From Arenimonas sp. (lineage in GTDB: Bacteria; Pseudomonadota; Alphaproteobacteria; Rhizobiales; Rhizobiaceae): a stretch of 64,000 nt of DNA. The stretch is taken from NCBI GenBank assembly GCA_019459145.1, contig JAIBEK010000062.1, positions 1 through 64,000 on the forward strand. Direction: 5' to 3'. The notes beneath the pieces are model-generated. The model saw only the letters and a program-made list of their open reading frames with translations. It was not told the origin of the DNA and ran no database searches. The position numbers were made by a program, and so were the translations under genes. Below are positions 54,111 through 63,022 of the stretch, in pieces. Numbering within the stretch: the first letter of the stretch is position 1; each line of letters opens with the position of its first letter.

Positions 54111-54367
54111 GCATTTTCAGCCTGTTCCGCAAACAGAAGTCGGCACCGACCGCGCGTGAGCGCCTGCAGGTCCTTCTCGCCCATGAGCGCGCCTCGGCTG
54201 GTTCCGATCTCGTCGCCGTGCTTCGCGAGGAGATCCTCGCGGTAATCGCTCGGCACGTGCAGGTCGATAGCGACAAGGTTCACATCACCATGGAGCGCGA
54301 CCAGCACGTTTCGATCCTGGAGATCGAAGTCGAGATCCCGCTGGACGGCGCCAGACTGGCAGCCTGA
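54107..54367 (+). CDS. minE: Cell division topological specificity factor MinE
   Basis: The ATG at 54107 overlaps the minD stop and gives 86 residues, the usual length. The N-terminal membrane/MinD-binding region reads [20 protein letters not shown], followed by QVLLAHERA and the dimerisation domain ending [14 protein letters not shown]. It stimulates MinD ATPase to give pole-to-pole oscillation. Confidence 0.97.
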   Translation: MSIFSLFRKQKSAPTARERLQVLLAHERASAGSDLVAVLREEILAVIARHVQVDSDKVHITMERDQHVSILEIEVEIPLDGARLAA

Positions 54368-54380
54368 GACGCGACTTTTG

Positions 54381-54416
54381 GACGGGCCGATCGACGATTG
54401 GCCCGTCTTACGCTCT
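54381..54416 (+). terminator. Hairpin terminator after minE
   Basis: GACGGGCC and GGCCCGTC form a perfect 8-bp stem with an 11-base loop, followed by a modest pyrimidine tail (TTACGCTCT). It lies 13 bases after the minE stop, between convergent operons. Confidence 0.55.
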
Positions 54417-54476
54417 AACCTCCAAGGTCGCCGCCAACCTTCAATCCGGCAACAGCGACGCCGGCGGTGAGCCCTC

Positions 54477-56006
54477 TCAGGTGACCGCCCCGACCTGCCA
54501 CGGCACGAACTCGTTGTCGCCGTATTCGAATTCCTCGCTGCGGGTCTTCTTGCCCGAGGCAACGGCAATCACCGCCTCGAAGATCCGCCGGCCCGCCGCC
54601 TCGATGGTATCATCGCCGGTGACGATGTCGCCGCAGTTGAGGTCCATGTCCTCCTGCATGTGGCGGTACATTTCGGAATTGGTGGCGATCTTGATGCAGG
54701 GTGCCGGCTTGAACCCGGAGACCGAGCCGCGGCCGGTGGTGAAACAGATGACATTGCAGCCACCCGCCACCTGGCCCGTCACCGCGACCGGGTCATAGCC
54801 GGGCGTATCCATGAAGACGAAGCCGGGTTCGGTGATCATCTCGGCATATTCGTAGACCGCCGACAGCGGCATGGAGCCGCCCTTGGCGACCGCCCCCAGC
54901 GATTTCTCGAGGATGGTGGTGAGCCCGCCGAGCTTGTTGCCGAAGGAGGGATTGTTGTTGAGTTCGTCACCGTTTCGCGCCGTGTAGTTGCGCCACCATT
55001 CGATCCGATCGAGAAGCTTCTGGGCAACCGCCGGACTGACCGCGCGACGCGTCAGCAAATGCTCGGCGCCGTAGATTTCCGGCGTCTCGGCCAACACCGA
55101 CGTACCTCCGTTCCGGACCAGCAGATCGGAAGCAAAACCGAGTGCCGGATTGGCTGAAATGCCTGAATAGCCATCCGATCCGCCACATTCGAGCGCAAGC
55201 TTGATGCCGGAGAGCGGCTGCGGCGTGCGGCCGACTGCGTTGACGAGGGGCAGCATTTCCTCGATCGCCTCGCAGGCCGCCTCGATGGTCTTGCGCGTGC
55301 CACCCGTATGCTGGATCGTCATCGTCCTCAGCAACGCGCCTTCGGCCAGCTTGTAATGCTCCAGGATGGGGGCGATCTGGTTGGTCTCGCAGCCGAGGCC
55401 GATCATCAGAATGCCGCCGAAATTGGGATGGCGGGCATAGCCCTGGATGGTCCGCGTCAGGATTTCGTAACCCTCGGACTTGGTGTTGATGGCGCAGCCG
55501 CTGCCATGGGTCAGCGCCACCACGCCATCGACATTGGCAAAACCCTCGAGTCCGTGATGCCGATTGAAATGCTCCGCCACGTAGCGCGAGACGGTCGCCG
55601 AACAGTTCACCGATGAAATGATACCGATGTAGTTGCGGGTGCCGACGCCACCCGCCCCCCGGTCGAAGCCCATGAAGGTGCGCCGCTCAGCCAGTGGCAA
55701 GAGATCCGGGCCGGGGACACCGCCGAACTCGTAGGCGTGGTGCGATTCGATCATCGCCAGATTGTGTAGGTGCACATGTGCGCCCGCCTCGATCGGCTCG
55801 GACGCAACCCCGATGACCTGGCCGAACTTCAGCACCTCCTGACCCTTGGCAATGGCGTGAAGGGCGATCTTGTGGCCGCGTCCGATTTGGACCTTGGCCA
55901 CCAGTCCCTCCGGCCCGGCCGGCGCGCCGGCGGCAATCGCCTTGCGGGCGACGCCGACGTCATCGGCGGGGTTGAGGATGATGATCGGCGAAATGGCGGC
56001 ATTCAT
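54477..56006 (-). CDS. UxaA-family altronate/sugar-acid dehydratase
   Basis: A 509-residue protein of the altronate/galactarate dehydratase family. The N-terminal SAF domain spans about 1-100 (IALHAIAKGQEVLKFGQVIG). The large catalytic domain shows RNYIGIISSVNCSATVSRYV, ALTHGSGCAINTKSEGYEIL, LALECGGSDGYSGISANPAL and MDTPGYDPVAVTGQVAGGCN. These iron enzymes remove water from aldonic or aldaric acids to give 2-keto-3-deoxy acids. It is the last gene of the leftward sugar operon and would act after the SMP-30 lactonase. The exact sugar acid is unknown. Confidence 0.88.
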   Translation of the reverse strand: MNAAISPIIILNPADDVGVARKAIAAGAPAGPEGLVAKVQIGRGHKIALHAIAKGQEVLKFGQVIGVASEPIEAGAHVHLHNLAMIESHHAYEFGGVPGPDLLPLAERRTFMGFDRGAGGVGTRNYIGIISSVNCSATVSRYVAEHFNRHHGLEGFANVDGVVALTHGSGCAINTKSEGYEILTRTIQGYARHPNFGGILMIGLGCETNQIAPILEHYKLAEGALLRTMTIQHTGGTRKTIEAACEAIEEMLPLVNAVGRTPQPLSGIKLALECGGSDGYSGISANPALGFASDLLVRNGGTSVLAETPEIYGAEHLLTRRAVSPAVAQKLLDRIEWWRNYTARNGDELNNNPSFGNKLGGLTTILEKSLGAVAKGGSMPLSAVYEYAEMITEPGFVFMDTPGYDPVAVTGQVAGGCNVICFTTGRGSVSGFKPAPCIKIATNSEMYRHMQEDMDLNCGDIVTGDDTIEAAGRRIFEAVIAVASGKKTRSEEFEYGDNEFVPWQVGAVT

Positions 56007-56072
56007 GGCCGGGGCTCCCTTCCAGAAACGATGCGAAGACGTGAAGTCCGGTGCGCGCTTGGGCGCCCTTGC

Positions 56073-56993
56073 TCATGGATACTGGGCGCCGGTGGCCGTG
56101 GTGTAGACCGCATAGAGCGAGCGCGTCGCGGTGATGTAGAGCCGGTTGCGACGCGGCCCACCGAAGGTCAGGTTGGCGACCGTCTGCGGCACCAGGATCT
56201 TGCCCAGCAGCGCGCCGTCTGGCGCGAAGCAATGCACGCCGTCGCCGGCGCTGGTCCAGACATTGCCGGCCGCATCGGTGCGCAATCCGTCGGGAATGCC
56301 GTTGTCGAGGTCGCAGAACACCCGACCGTTCACCAGGCGGGTGCCGTCCTCGACGTCGAAGACACGGATATGGCTCGGCGCCGACTCGTCGTGGCTTCTG
56401 GCGCTATCCGCCACATAGAGCATCGTCTCGTCGGGCGAAAAGGCCAGACCGTTCGGTTGGCGGAAATCGTCGACGACGGACGAAAGCACGCCGCTTGCCG
56501 GATCGAGGCGATAGACATTGCGCGTCGGCTGCTCGGGCTCGGCGCGATAGCCCTCATAGTCGGACAGGATGCCGTAGGTCGGATCGGTGAACCAGATGCT
56601 GCCGTCCGATCGTACCACCACGTCGTTCGGCGAGTTGAGCCGTCTGCCCCGATAGCTTTCGGCAAGCACCGTCACGCTTCCGTCGACTTCGGTGCGCGTC
56701 ACGCGGCGCGCGCCATGCTCGCAGGAGATCAGCCGGCCCTGGCGGTCGCGGGTGTTGCCATTGGTGAAATTGGACGGCTCGCGGAACACCGAAACCTCCC
56801 CGCCGGGCGAACAGCGAAGCATGCGCTGGTTGGGGATGTCGCTGAACAACAGGCAGTTGAGATCGGCGAACCACACAGGACCCTCCGCCCAGCGGCAATC
56901 CGAATAGAGTTCATCGAGCCCGGCGCTCGGCACGATCAACTGCCGGAACCGCGGATCTCTGATCTCGTAGATCGATGAAGGGACAGTCACCAT
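56073..56993 (-). CDS. SMP-30/gluconolactonase-family lactonase
   Basis: A 306-residue six-bladed beta-propeller of the SMP-30/LRE family. Visible family motifs are CRWAEGPVWFADLNCLLFSD with the metal Glu, NSPNDVVVRSDGSIWFTDPT with the metal Asn and Asp, QPNGLAFSPDETMLYVADS and GIPDGLRTDAAGNVWTS. No signal peptide is seen. It hydrolyses a sugar lactone to the aldonic acid, feeding the UxaA-type dehydratase next to it. A complete oxidising route would also need a sugar dehydrogenase, which is absent here. Confidence 0.9.
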   Translation of the reverse strand: MVTVPSSIYEIRDPRFRQLIVPSAGLDELYSDCRWAEGPVWFADLNCLLFSDIPNQRMLRCSPGGEVSVFREPSNFTNGNTRDRQGRLISCEHGARRVTRTEVDGSVTVLAESYRGRRLNSPNDVVVRSDGSIWFTDPTYGILSDYEGYRAEPEQPTRNVYRLDPASGVLSSVVDDFRQPNGLAFSPDETMLYVADSARSHDESAPSHIRVFDVEDGTRLVNGRVFCDLDNGIPDGLRTDAAGNVWTSAGDGVHCFAPDGALLGKILVPQTVANLTFGGPRRNRLYITATRSLYAVYTTATGAQYP

Positions 56994-57036
56994 GGCCGTA
57001 TTCCCGAAAGACTGAAAAATGGAATGAAACGATGCG

Positions 57037-57987
57037 TCATCGCGCGCCCCGTTGGGGACGGCTAGCGAGCAGGATGACGGTGAAGATGATCAGGCCGGTG
57101 AGGATCAGGCGCACGCCTGCGCCGAAGCCATAGGTATTGAGCATCGAGACGACCAGGAACATGAAGAGCGAGGCACCCCAGATGCCCGGCACGTTGGAAT
57201 TGCCGCCGGCGACCGCCGAGCCGCCGATCACCACCACGGCGATCGACATCAGCAAATATTCCGATCCCATGTTGAGCGCGGCGCCGCCGGAAAAGCTGGC
57301 CAGCAGATAACCGCAGGTGGCCGCGAGCACAGCGCACAGCACGTAGGTGAGGAGGCGCGAGCCGTCGACCGGGATACCGGCCATGCGCGCGGCGAAACGG
57401 CTCTGGCCGATCGCCGATATCCAGCGACCGAAGATCGCCCGATCCAGCAGCCACCACACCGCGACGGACAGCACAAGCGCCACGAGCGCGATATTGGGAA
57501 TGCCGAGCGTGGTCGAGGTGGTGAACTGAGCCAGCATTTCCGGCGGCTTGATCCTGAGGCCGCGATTGTACCAGATCGCCGAGGACTGGACGATGAAGCT
57601 CATCGACAGCGTGGCGATGATCGGCGGAATGCGCAGCAGCTTGATCAGCGCGTAATTGAGTATGCCGACCACGACGCCGGTCAGCAAGGAAACCAGCAGG
57701 CCGAGAAGGATCAGCGAGTCCTGTCCGTCCATCAGCTTCAGTGCAATGGTCCCCGAAAGCGTCATCGTCGCCGGCACCGAGAGATCGACATTGCCCGGCC
57801 CAAGGGTGATCACCAGCATCTGGCCGAGACCGACGATGATGGAAAAGGCGCCGAAGGTAAGGGCGGCCTGGGATAGGCCGGCCGAACTGGCGCCGCCGGT
57901 AAACAGCACCGTGACGATCCACGTCGCAATGGCAGCGACGAACGACCAGATCCAGGGCTTGCGCGTAAGAGCGGTCAGGCGGTTCAT
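57037..57987 (-). CDS. Rbs-type sugar ABC permease 1
   Basis: A 316-residue BPD_transp_2 permease with eight to ten helices. Typical segments are LGQMLVITLGPGNVDLSVPA, NYALIKLLRIPPIIATLSMS and AVVVIGGSAVAGGNSNVPG. It overlaps the adjacent permease gene by four bases. The SMP-30 gene begins 43 bases downstream. Confidence 0.92.
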   Translation of the reverse strand: MNRLTALTRKPWIWSFVAAIATWIVTVLFTGGASSAGLSQAALTFGAFSIIVGLGQMLVITLGPGNVDLSVPATMTLSGTIALKLMDGQDSLILLGLLVSLLTGVVVGILNYALIKLLRIPPIIATLSMSFIVQSSAIWYNRGLRIKPPEMLAQFTTSTTLGIPNIALVALVLSVAVWWLLDRAIFGRWISAIGQSRFAARMAGIPVDGSRLLTYVLCAVLAATCGYLLASFSGGAALNMGSEYLLMSIAVVVIGGSAVAGGNSNVPGIWGASLFMFLVVSMLNTYGFGAGVRLILTGLIIFTVILLASRPQRGAR

Positions 57988-58928
57988 GGCTGCTTCTCCT
58001 CCTGCCCGCGACGGTTGAGCGCCAGCCGAAGGCCGAGCACGATGATCAGGATGGCCCCCTGCGCGCCGATCTGCCAGTCCGGCGAGATGCGCAGGAAGGA
58101 CAGGAAGGAACCGGCCAGCGTCAGCGTCAGCGCACCGATGACGGCACCAACCGGAGAGACGCGTCCACCGACGAACTCACCGCCGCCGAGAATGACGCCG
58201 GCGATCGACAGCAGCGTGTAGCGAAGCGCGATATTGGCATCCGCCGAGGTGGCGAGGCCGACGAGTGCGATGCCCGACAGGATGGCGAAGAAACCGGCCG
58301 CCGCGTAGGTCGCACCTTTGATCCACAGCACCGACCAGCCGGCGCGCCCGACCGACCGGGCATTGCCGCCGACACCGCGCATCAGCACGCCGAAGGTGGT
58401 ACGCATCACCAGCAGGTGGGCAACCAGCGCGATCAACAGGCTGGCGATGATCGCCATCGGCACGAGCGGCGGCTTTGAGATCATGATCGCGCGCAACCAG
58501 GCCGGCGCTTCGCCGCCCGGGGCCGGTAGGATGATCACCGCCAGCCCGCCCCAGACGAAGCTCATGCCGAGCGTGACGACGATCGACGGCAGGTCGCGCA
58601 GGTGGATGATCATGCCGAGCGCGGCATAGACGGCGATGGCGGCAGCCAGGATGGCAATCGCCGTCAACGGGGCGGTCGGCATGTAGACGGCCGTCACGCA
58701 GGCGGCGAAGCTGACGAAGGTGCCGATCGACAGGTCCAGATCGTTGACGGCAATGATCAGCATCTGAGCGATCGTCGCAAGCGCGATCGGCACGGCTAGA
58801 TTGAAGAGCAGGTTGAGCCCGGTATAGCTCATCGCCCGGGGCTGCATGTAGAAGATCGCGGCCAGCAGGATCGCCAGCGACACCGCCGGAAGCAGGAGGC
58901 GCAGGGTGGGTGCAGAAGGCGCCTTCAT
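57984..58928 (-). CDS. Rbs-type sugar ABC permease 2
   Basis: A 314-residue permease of the same family, with IAQMLIIAVNDLDLSIGTFV, LRDLPSIVVTLGMSFVWGG and SIAGVILGGGEFVGGRVSPV. It overlaps both neighbours by four bases. Two different permeases imply a heterodimeric channel, unlike the RbsC homodimer. Confidence 0.92.
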   Translation of the reverse strand: MKAPSAPTLRLLLPAVSLAILLAAIFYMQPRAMSYTGLNLLFNLAVPIALATIAQMLIIAVNDLDLSIGTFVSFAACVTAVYMPTAPLTAIAILAAAIAVYAALGMIIHLRDLPSIVVTLGMSFVWGGLAVIILPAPGGEAPAWLRAIMISKPPLVPMAIIASLLIALVAHLLVMRTTFGVLMRGVGGNARSVGRAGWSVLWIKGATYAAAGFFAILSGIALVGLATSADANIALRYTLLSIAGVILGGGEFVGGRVSPVGAVIGALTLTLAGSFLSFLRISPDWQIGAQGAILIIVLGLRLALNRRGQEEKQP

Positions 58929-60397
58929 GAAGCGTCTCCCGAGAAGGATGCGGCCAGCACGTTCTTCTCCTCGATCGCGTCGCCGGTCAGTTCGGCGACA
59001 ATTGCTCCGTCCCGGAAGACATAGACCCGGTCACACAGGCAGATCTCGTCCATTTCAGTGGAGTACCAAATGAATGTCCGGCCGCGGTCGGCCTCCGAGC
59101 GCAGGATGGCATAGACCTCCTGCTTGGTGCCGATGTCGACACCGCGCATCGGGTCGTCCATCAGCACGATGTCGGCCCTGGTGGCGAGCGCCCGGGCAAA
59201 CAGCACCTTCTGCTGGTTGCCGCCCGACAGCGACAGAATGGGATTGTTCATGTCGGGCGTGCGGATCTCCATGCGTTGCTTCCAGTCTGCGCCGAGCGCC
59301 CATTCTCGCGGTGCGCCGATGGCGGCGAGCCGCGAAAGATGCGGCAGGCTGCCGATCGACAGGTTTTTCAATATGCTCCACAAGGGAAAGGTGCCGTTGA
59401 GGGCGCGGTCGCCGGCGACGAAAGCAATCGCGTCGCCGTGACCGGGAAGCCAGTTGCCGCTGCGGTCGCGGAACAGGGCAAGCAGCATCTCAGTCTGACC
59501 ATGCCCGCCAAGGCCGGCAAGCCCGATGATCTCGCCACTGTGGGCGCGAAAGCCGATCTGCGACCCGGCCTCGGGCGCCCGGTCGATCGTGAAGGGTGCG
59601 TCCGTCTCGAGCTTGTCGACCCGGCGCGTGCGTTCCTTGACCACGCTGCCCATCGCTTCCACGAGGCTGTGCACGCTGAACGCGTCCGCCGGCCGAGACG
59701 TCACCACCCGCCCGTCCTTCATCACGACGATCCGGCTGGAGGTCGAGAGTATCTCGCCGAGGATATGGGAGATCAGCAGCACCGAACCCCCGGAGGCGAC
59801 GAAGCGCCGGACATGGGCGAGCAATTGCTCGGCAAGGCCTGCGTCGAGCGACGAGGTCGGCTCGTCCAGAATGACCAGACGGGGAGCCTCGGTCACTGCG
59901 GCAAAGGTGATGGCGATTTCCACCATCTGCCGCTCGGCGATCGACAGCTCGCCGACGGTCGCGGCGCAGTCGATGTGATTGCCGGGAAAGATCTCGTCGA
60001 GCTTTGTGCGGATCAGCGACAATGCCCGCTTGCGCCAGCCGAAACCCTTCAGCCCGGCATGCATGACGCGGGTGTTCTCGACGATGGTAAGGTTCGGGCA
60101 GAGCGACAATTCCTGGAACACGCAGCGTATGCCGTTGGCGCGAGCGGCGGCGATGCCGCCGGCGCCATCCACGCCGCCATAGGCGATCGTGCCCTGATGC
60201 GGCAGCAATCCGCCATTGATCACATTGACGATGGTCGACTTGCCGGCGCCATTATGGCCAACCAGCCCGACCGCCTCGCCGGGAAGGATCGCAAGGTCGA
60301 CGCCGTCGAGCGCCTTGACCGCGCCGAACTCGACCCTGATCCCACGGGCGGAAACAACCGCCTGGTGATTGGCTTCACTAATCATGCCCTTGGCCAC
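58925..60397 (-). CDS. Rbs-type sugar ABC ATPase with two nucleotide-binding domains
   Basis: A 490-residue RbsA/MglA-type tandem ATPase from a GTG at 60397 (an ATG at 60385 is an alternative). Domain 1 is complete: GHNGAGKST, a divergent signature LSIAERQMVEIA, and LVILDEPTSSLD. Domain 2 keeps the signature LSGGNQQKVLFARAL, but its P-loop is degenerate (GLGGHGQTEM, without GKS/T) and its Walker B reads VLMDDPMRGVD with Asp for Glu. Degenerate second domains are known in this family, so one active site probably drives transport. Confidence 0.92.
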   Translation of the reverse strand: MAKGMISEANHQAVVSARGIRVEFGAVKALDGVDLAILPGEAVGLVGHNGAGKSTIVNVINGGLLPHQGTIAYGGVDGAGGIAAARANGIRCVFQELSLCPNLTIVENTRVMHAGLKGFGWRKRALSLIRTKLDEIFPGNHIDCAATVGELSIAERQMVEIAITFAAVTEAPRLVILDEPTSSLDAGLAEQLLAHVRRFVASGGSVLLISHILGEILSTSSRIVVMKDGRVVTSRPADAFSVHSLVEAMGSVVKERTRRVDKLETDAPFTIDRAPEAGSQIGFRAHSGEIIGLAGLGGHGQTEMLLALFRDRSGNWLPGHGDAIAFVAGDRALNGTFPLWSILKNLSIGSLPHLSRLAAIGAPREWALGADWKQRMEIRTPDMNNPILSLSGGNQQKVLFARALATRADIVLMDDPMRGVDIGTKQEVYAILRSEADRGRTFIWYSTEMDEICLCDRVYVFRDGAIVAELTGDAIEEKNVLAASFSGDAS

Positions 60398-60423
60398 TGT
60401 TCGTCGGAAAATTCATGGGATGA

Positions 60424-60455
60424 CCACCCGGCGCCAGGTTGGCGGCGCCGGGTGG
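60424..60455 (-). other. Intercistronic hairpin between binding-protein and ATPase genes
   Basis: A perfect 12-bp stem CCACCCGGCGCC/GGCGCCGGGTGG with an 8-base loop and no U-tract, located after the solute-binding gene. It probably raises the ratio of binding protein to membrane components, like the hairpin at 31140. Confidence 0.65.
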
Positions 60456-60496
60456 CGGGAGTCACGGCGGCGTGAAGTTCCGCCGTGTTGAAACCG

Positions 60497-61510
60497 TCAC
60501 TTGCCGTTGATGACCGCCTGGGCGTCCTCGAGCGAGTATTCGACGTTGGCCACGCCGCCCTTTTCGGTGGTCTCGAGGTTCTTTTCGAGATTGTCCTGGT
60601 CGATGCGCAGGAAGGGCACCACGAGGTCCTTCTTCACGTCCTTGCCGTCGAGGATCTGCTGGGCGACCCAGAAGGCGAGCGTCGACACGCCGGGCGCGAT
60701 CGAAACCGACATGGTCTCATAGCCGCTGGCATCCTTCTGCTTCTTCCACCACTGCAACTCGTCCTCGCGATTGCCCATGACGATGGTCGGTATGGGGCGC
60801 TTGGCGGCTTCGAAGGCCTGGGCGGCGCCATAGCCGTCACCGCCCTGGGTCACGACAGCGGCGATTTCCGGCAGGCTGGGCAGGATGCCGGCCACGGCAC
60901 GCTGCGCGACGTCCTGCGCCCAGTCGCCATGGACAGAACCGGCGATCTTGAATTGCGGGAACTGCTTGACGCCTTCGTGGATGCCGGCGGAAATCTCGTC
61001 GTCGACGAAAACGCCTGCAAGGCCGCGGATCTCAAGCAGGTTGCCGCCGTTCGGGATCTTCTTCGACAGGTATTCGACCTGGCTGCGGCCCATTTCCTTG
61101 AAGTCGACGGCAATGCGCCATGCGCAAGGCTCGGTGACGATGCCGTCGAAGGAGACGACGACGATACCGGCATCGCAGGCTTCCTTGACGGCGCCGTTGA
61201 GCGCGGTCGGGGAGGCGGCGTTGACGACGATCGCGTCATAGCCCTCCAGGATCATGTTCTGGATCTGCGCGGCCTGCTCGGTCGCCTGGTTCTCCGCCGT
61301 GGTGAACGGGTCGGCCGCAGCCACCGTGCCGGCCTTCACCGCTTCCTTGGTCACCTTGTCCCAGCTGGTCAGCATGGCCTGGCGCCAGGAATTGCCGGCA
61401 TAATTGTTGGAAAGCGCGATCTTCTTGCCGGACGTGTCGGCAAGGGCGGAAATCGGCATCGCGGCGCACACCAGCGCCACCGACGCCAGGAGTATTTTCC
61501 TGATGGTCAT
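60497..61510 (-). CDS. Periplasmic sugar-binding protein of the Rbs-type importer
   Basis: A 337-residue periplasmic-binding protein (RbsB-like, Peripla_BP_4 class). The signal peptide is LLASVALVCAAMPISALADT. The mature part shows KIALSNNYAGNSWRQAMLTS, MILEGYDAIVVNAASPTALN, IVVVSFDGIVTEPCAW and AAVVTQGGDGYGAAQAFEAA. First gene of the leftward sugar-acid operon. It is divergent from a histidine kinase and response regulator, which probably control it. The sugar is not identifiable from sequence. Confidence 0.92.
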   Translation of the reverse strand: MTIRKILLASVALVCAAMPISALADTSGKKIALSNNYAGNSWRQAMLTSWDKVTKEAVKAGTVAAADPFTTAENQATEQAAQIQNMILEGYDAIVVNAASPTALNGAVKEACDAGIVVVSFDGIVTEPCAWRIAVDFKEMGRSQVEYLSKKIPNGGNLLEIRGLAGVFVDDEISAGIHEGVKQFPQFKIAGSVHGDWAQDVAQRAVAGILPSLPEIAAVVTQGGDGYGAAQAFEAAKRPIPTIVMGNREDELQWWKKQKDASGYETMSVSIAPGVSTLAFWVAQQILDGKDVKKDLVVPFLRIDQDNLEKNLETTEKGGVANVEYSLEDAQAVINGK

Positions 61511-61665
61511 GTCTCTCTCCCAAGATGCCGGTCGATATCCGGCGGATTTCCGGGGCCACTCCTCAACGGCTGATCCGGAAATGTTGCTTCCTGAGGTCTG
61601 TCGCCTCAGTGAAAAGCAGGATGGAGGAAATCAAAAAAGCTGTATAGACGAATTGAAGCACGGCA

Positions 61666-61703
61666 CCTGCGGGATCCCGCAGGATATTTGCGGGTTTTCG
61701 CAA
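61666..61703. promoter_or_regulatory. Candidate response-regulator operator: perfect palindrome plus second dyad
   Basis: CCTGCGGGATCCCGCAGG (61666-61683) is an 18-bp perfect palindrome. Five bases on, TTGCG-GGTTTT-CGCAA (61688-61703) is a second dyad sharing TGCGGG. Both lie between the divergent sugar ABC operon and the two-component system. Confidence 0.5.
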
Positions 61704-61792
61704 GACGCGACCGGCCGGACTTGCGCTAATGTAGGGCTTGGGAATTGGTTTTGCGGCTCGGGAGGGAGCCTCGACGCCGGAGGAGGAAGACG

Positions 61793-63022
61793 ATGCTGGA
61801 AGACGCCTCGGCCGCGTTGTTTGGCCAGTACCTGACGATCTCGCGCCTGCTTGCCGGCCAACTCGATTTCCACTCCGCCATACGCGCGGTCGCCAAGGAA
61901 ATCAACCTGATCATTCCCAACGACCACATGGATGTCTGCATCATCACGCCGGGCAGCACCTATCACACCGCCTATGAAAGTGGCTTCGAGACCGACTGGA
62001 GCAAGATGTCGGCGGCGTTGATCGCCAACAGCCCGATCCGCGATCTCCTCACCGGCAAGGTCGACCAGATGCTGACGGGCGATGCGAGCACCGACCCTGC
62101 CTTCAACTTCTCCGGCGCCTTTTCCAAGCCCATTTTCGATTACGGCCTGCGCAGCCGCCTGCACGTGGCGCTCAAGGTGCAGGGCGAGATCATCGGCGCC
62201 CTGTCCTGCTCCAGCCGTGAAGCCGATTTCTATACCGCGGCCGACATGGCACGGGCCCGCTCGATCGCCGACCTGCTCGCTCCCTATTTCTTCGCGCTGC
62301 GCGCCGCCGAGCAGGCGAAGCGCTCGGCCATCATCGAGGCCGAGGCGCGGGCGCGCGAGGAGGGTTTGCGCCTCGGCGCCTTGCGGCTGACGGAGGCGCT
62401 TGAGGCCGAACGCCAGAGGATCGGCATGGACCTGCACGATCAGACGCTGGCCGACCTCACCCGTTTCGCCAAGCGGCTGGAACGGTTGAGCCTCATGCCG
62501 TCGATCAGCGGCCAGACGCTCGAGCCCCTGTTTCGCAGCCTGCAGCACTCGATGCAGGACCTCAGGCAGATCATCGAGGAGGCCCGGCCCTCCGTGCTGC
62601 AACTGTTTGGCCTTTCCGATGCCATCGAGAATCATCTCGACCGCTCGGTCAGGGACAGTGGACTTACGATCGATCATCAGCTTCTCGACGAGACAGGGGG
62701 TGCGACCGACCGGCTGGGGCATTCCGTGCGTGTCGCGCTGTTCCGCATCGCCCAGGAGGCGATCAACAATGCCATTCGCCATTCCCAGGGCGACCGGATC
62801 ACCGTTCGCCTTGCCTGCTCGAACGGAAAACTGCTGCTGGAGATCCGCGACAGCGGCATCGGCATCGGCAAGGTGGCCCGGCGGCCCGGCAGCGGACTGG
62901 AGAACATGGCGACCCGGGCCCGACTGATTTCAGCCGGGTTCACTTATGGCCGGGAGAACGACGAGACCTTTGTCCGCGTCTGCCTGCCGCTGCCGGACCA
63001 GGCACAGGAGGACGAGACATGA
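61793..63022 (+). CDS. Soluble GAF-domain sensor histidine kinase (NarL-type, HisKA_3)
   Basis: The ATG at 61793, with GGAGGAGGA upstream, gives 409 residues; the 61745 start adds an Arg-rich stretch. There are no membrane segments. A GAF-like sensor domain covers about 20-175, followed by a helical linker. The HisKA_3 box is RQRIGMDLHDQTLADLTRFA with His215 as phospho-acceptor. The HATPase domain has FRIAQEAINNAIRHSQGD, IRDSGIGIG and GSGLENMATRARLI. It senses a cytoplasmic signal and phosphorylates the adjacent response regulator, whose ATG overlaps its stop. Confidence 0.92.
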   Translation: MLEDASAALFGQYLTISRLLAGQLDFHSAIRAVAKEINLIIPNDHMDVCIITPGSTYHTAYESGFETDWSKMSAALIANSPIRDLLTGKVDQMLTGDASTDPAFNFSGAFSKPIFDYGLRSRLHVALKVQGEIIGALSCSSREADFYTAADMARARSIADLLAPYFFALRAAEQAKRSAIIEAEARAREEGLRLGALRLTEALEAERQRIGMDLHDQTLADLTRFAKRLERLSLMPSISGQTLEPLFRSLQHSMQDLRQIIEEARPSVLQLFGLSDAIENHLDRSVRDSGLTIDHQLLDETGGATDRLGHSVRVALFRIAQEAINNAIRHSQGDRITVRLACSNGKLLLEIRDSGIGIGKVARRPGSGLENMATRARLISAGFTYGRENDETFVRVCLPLPDQAQEDET

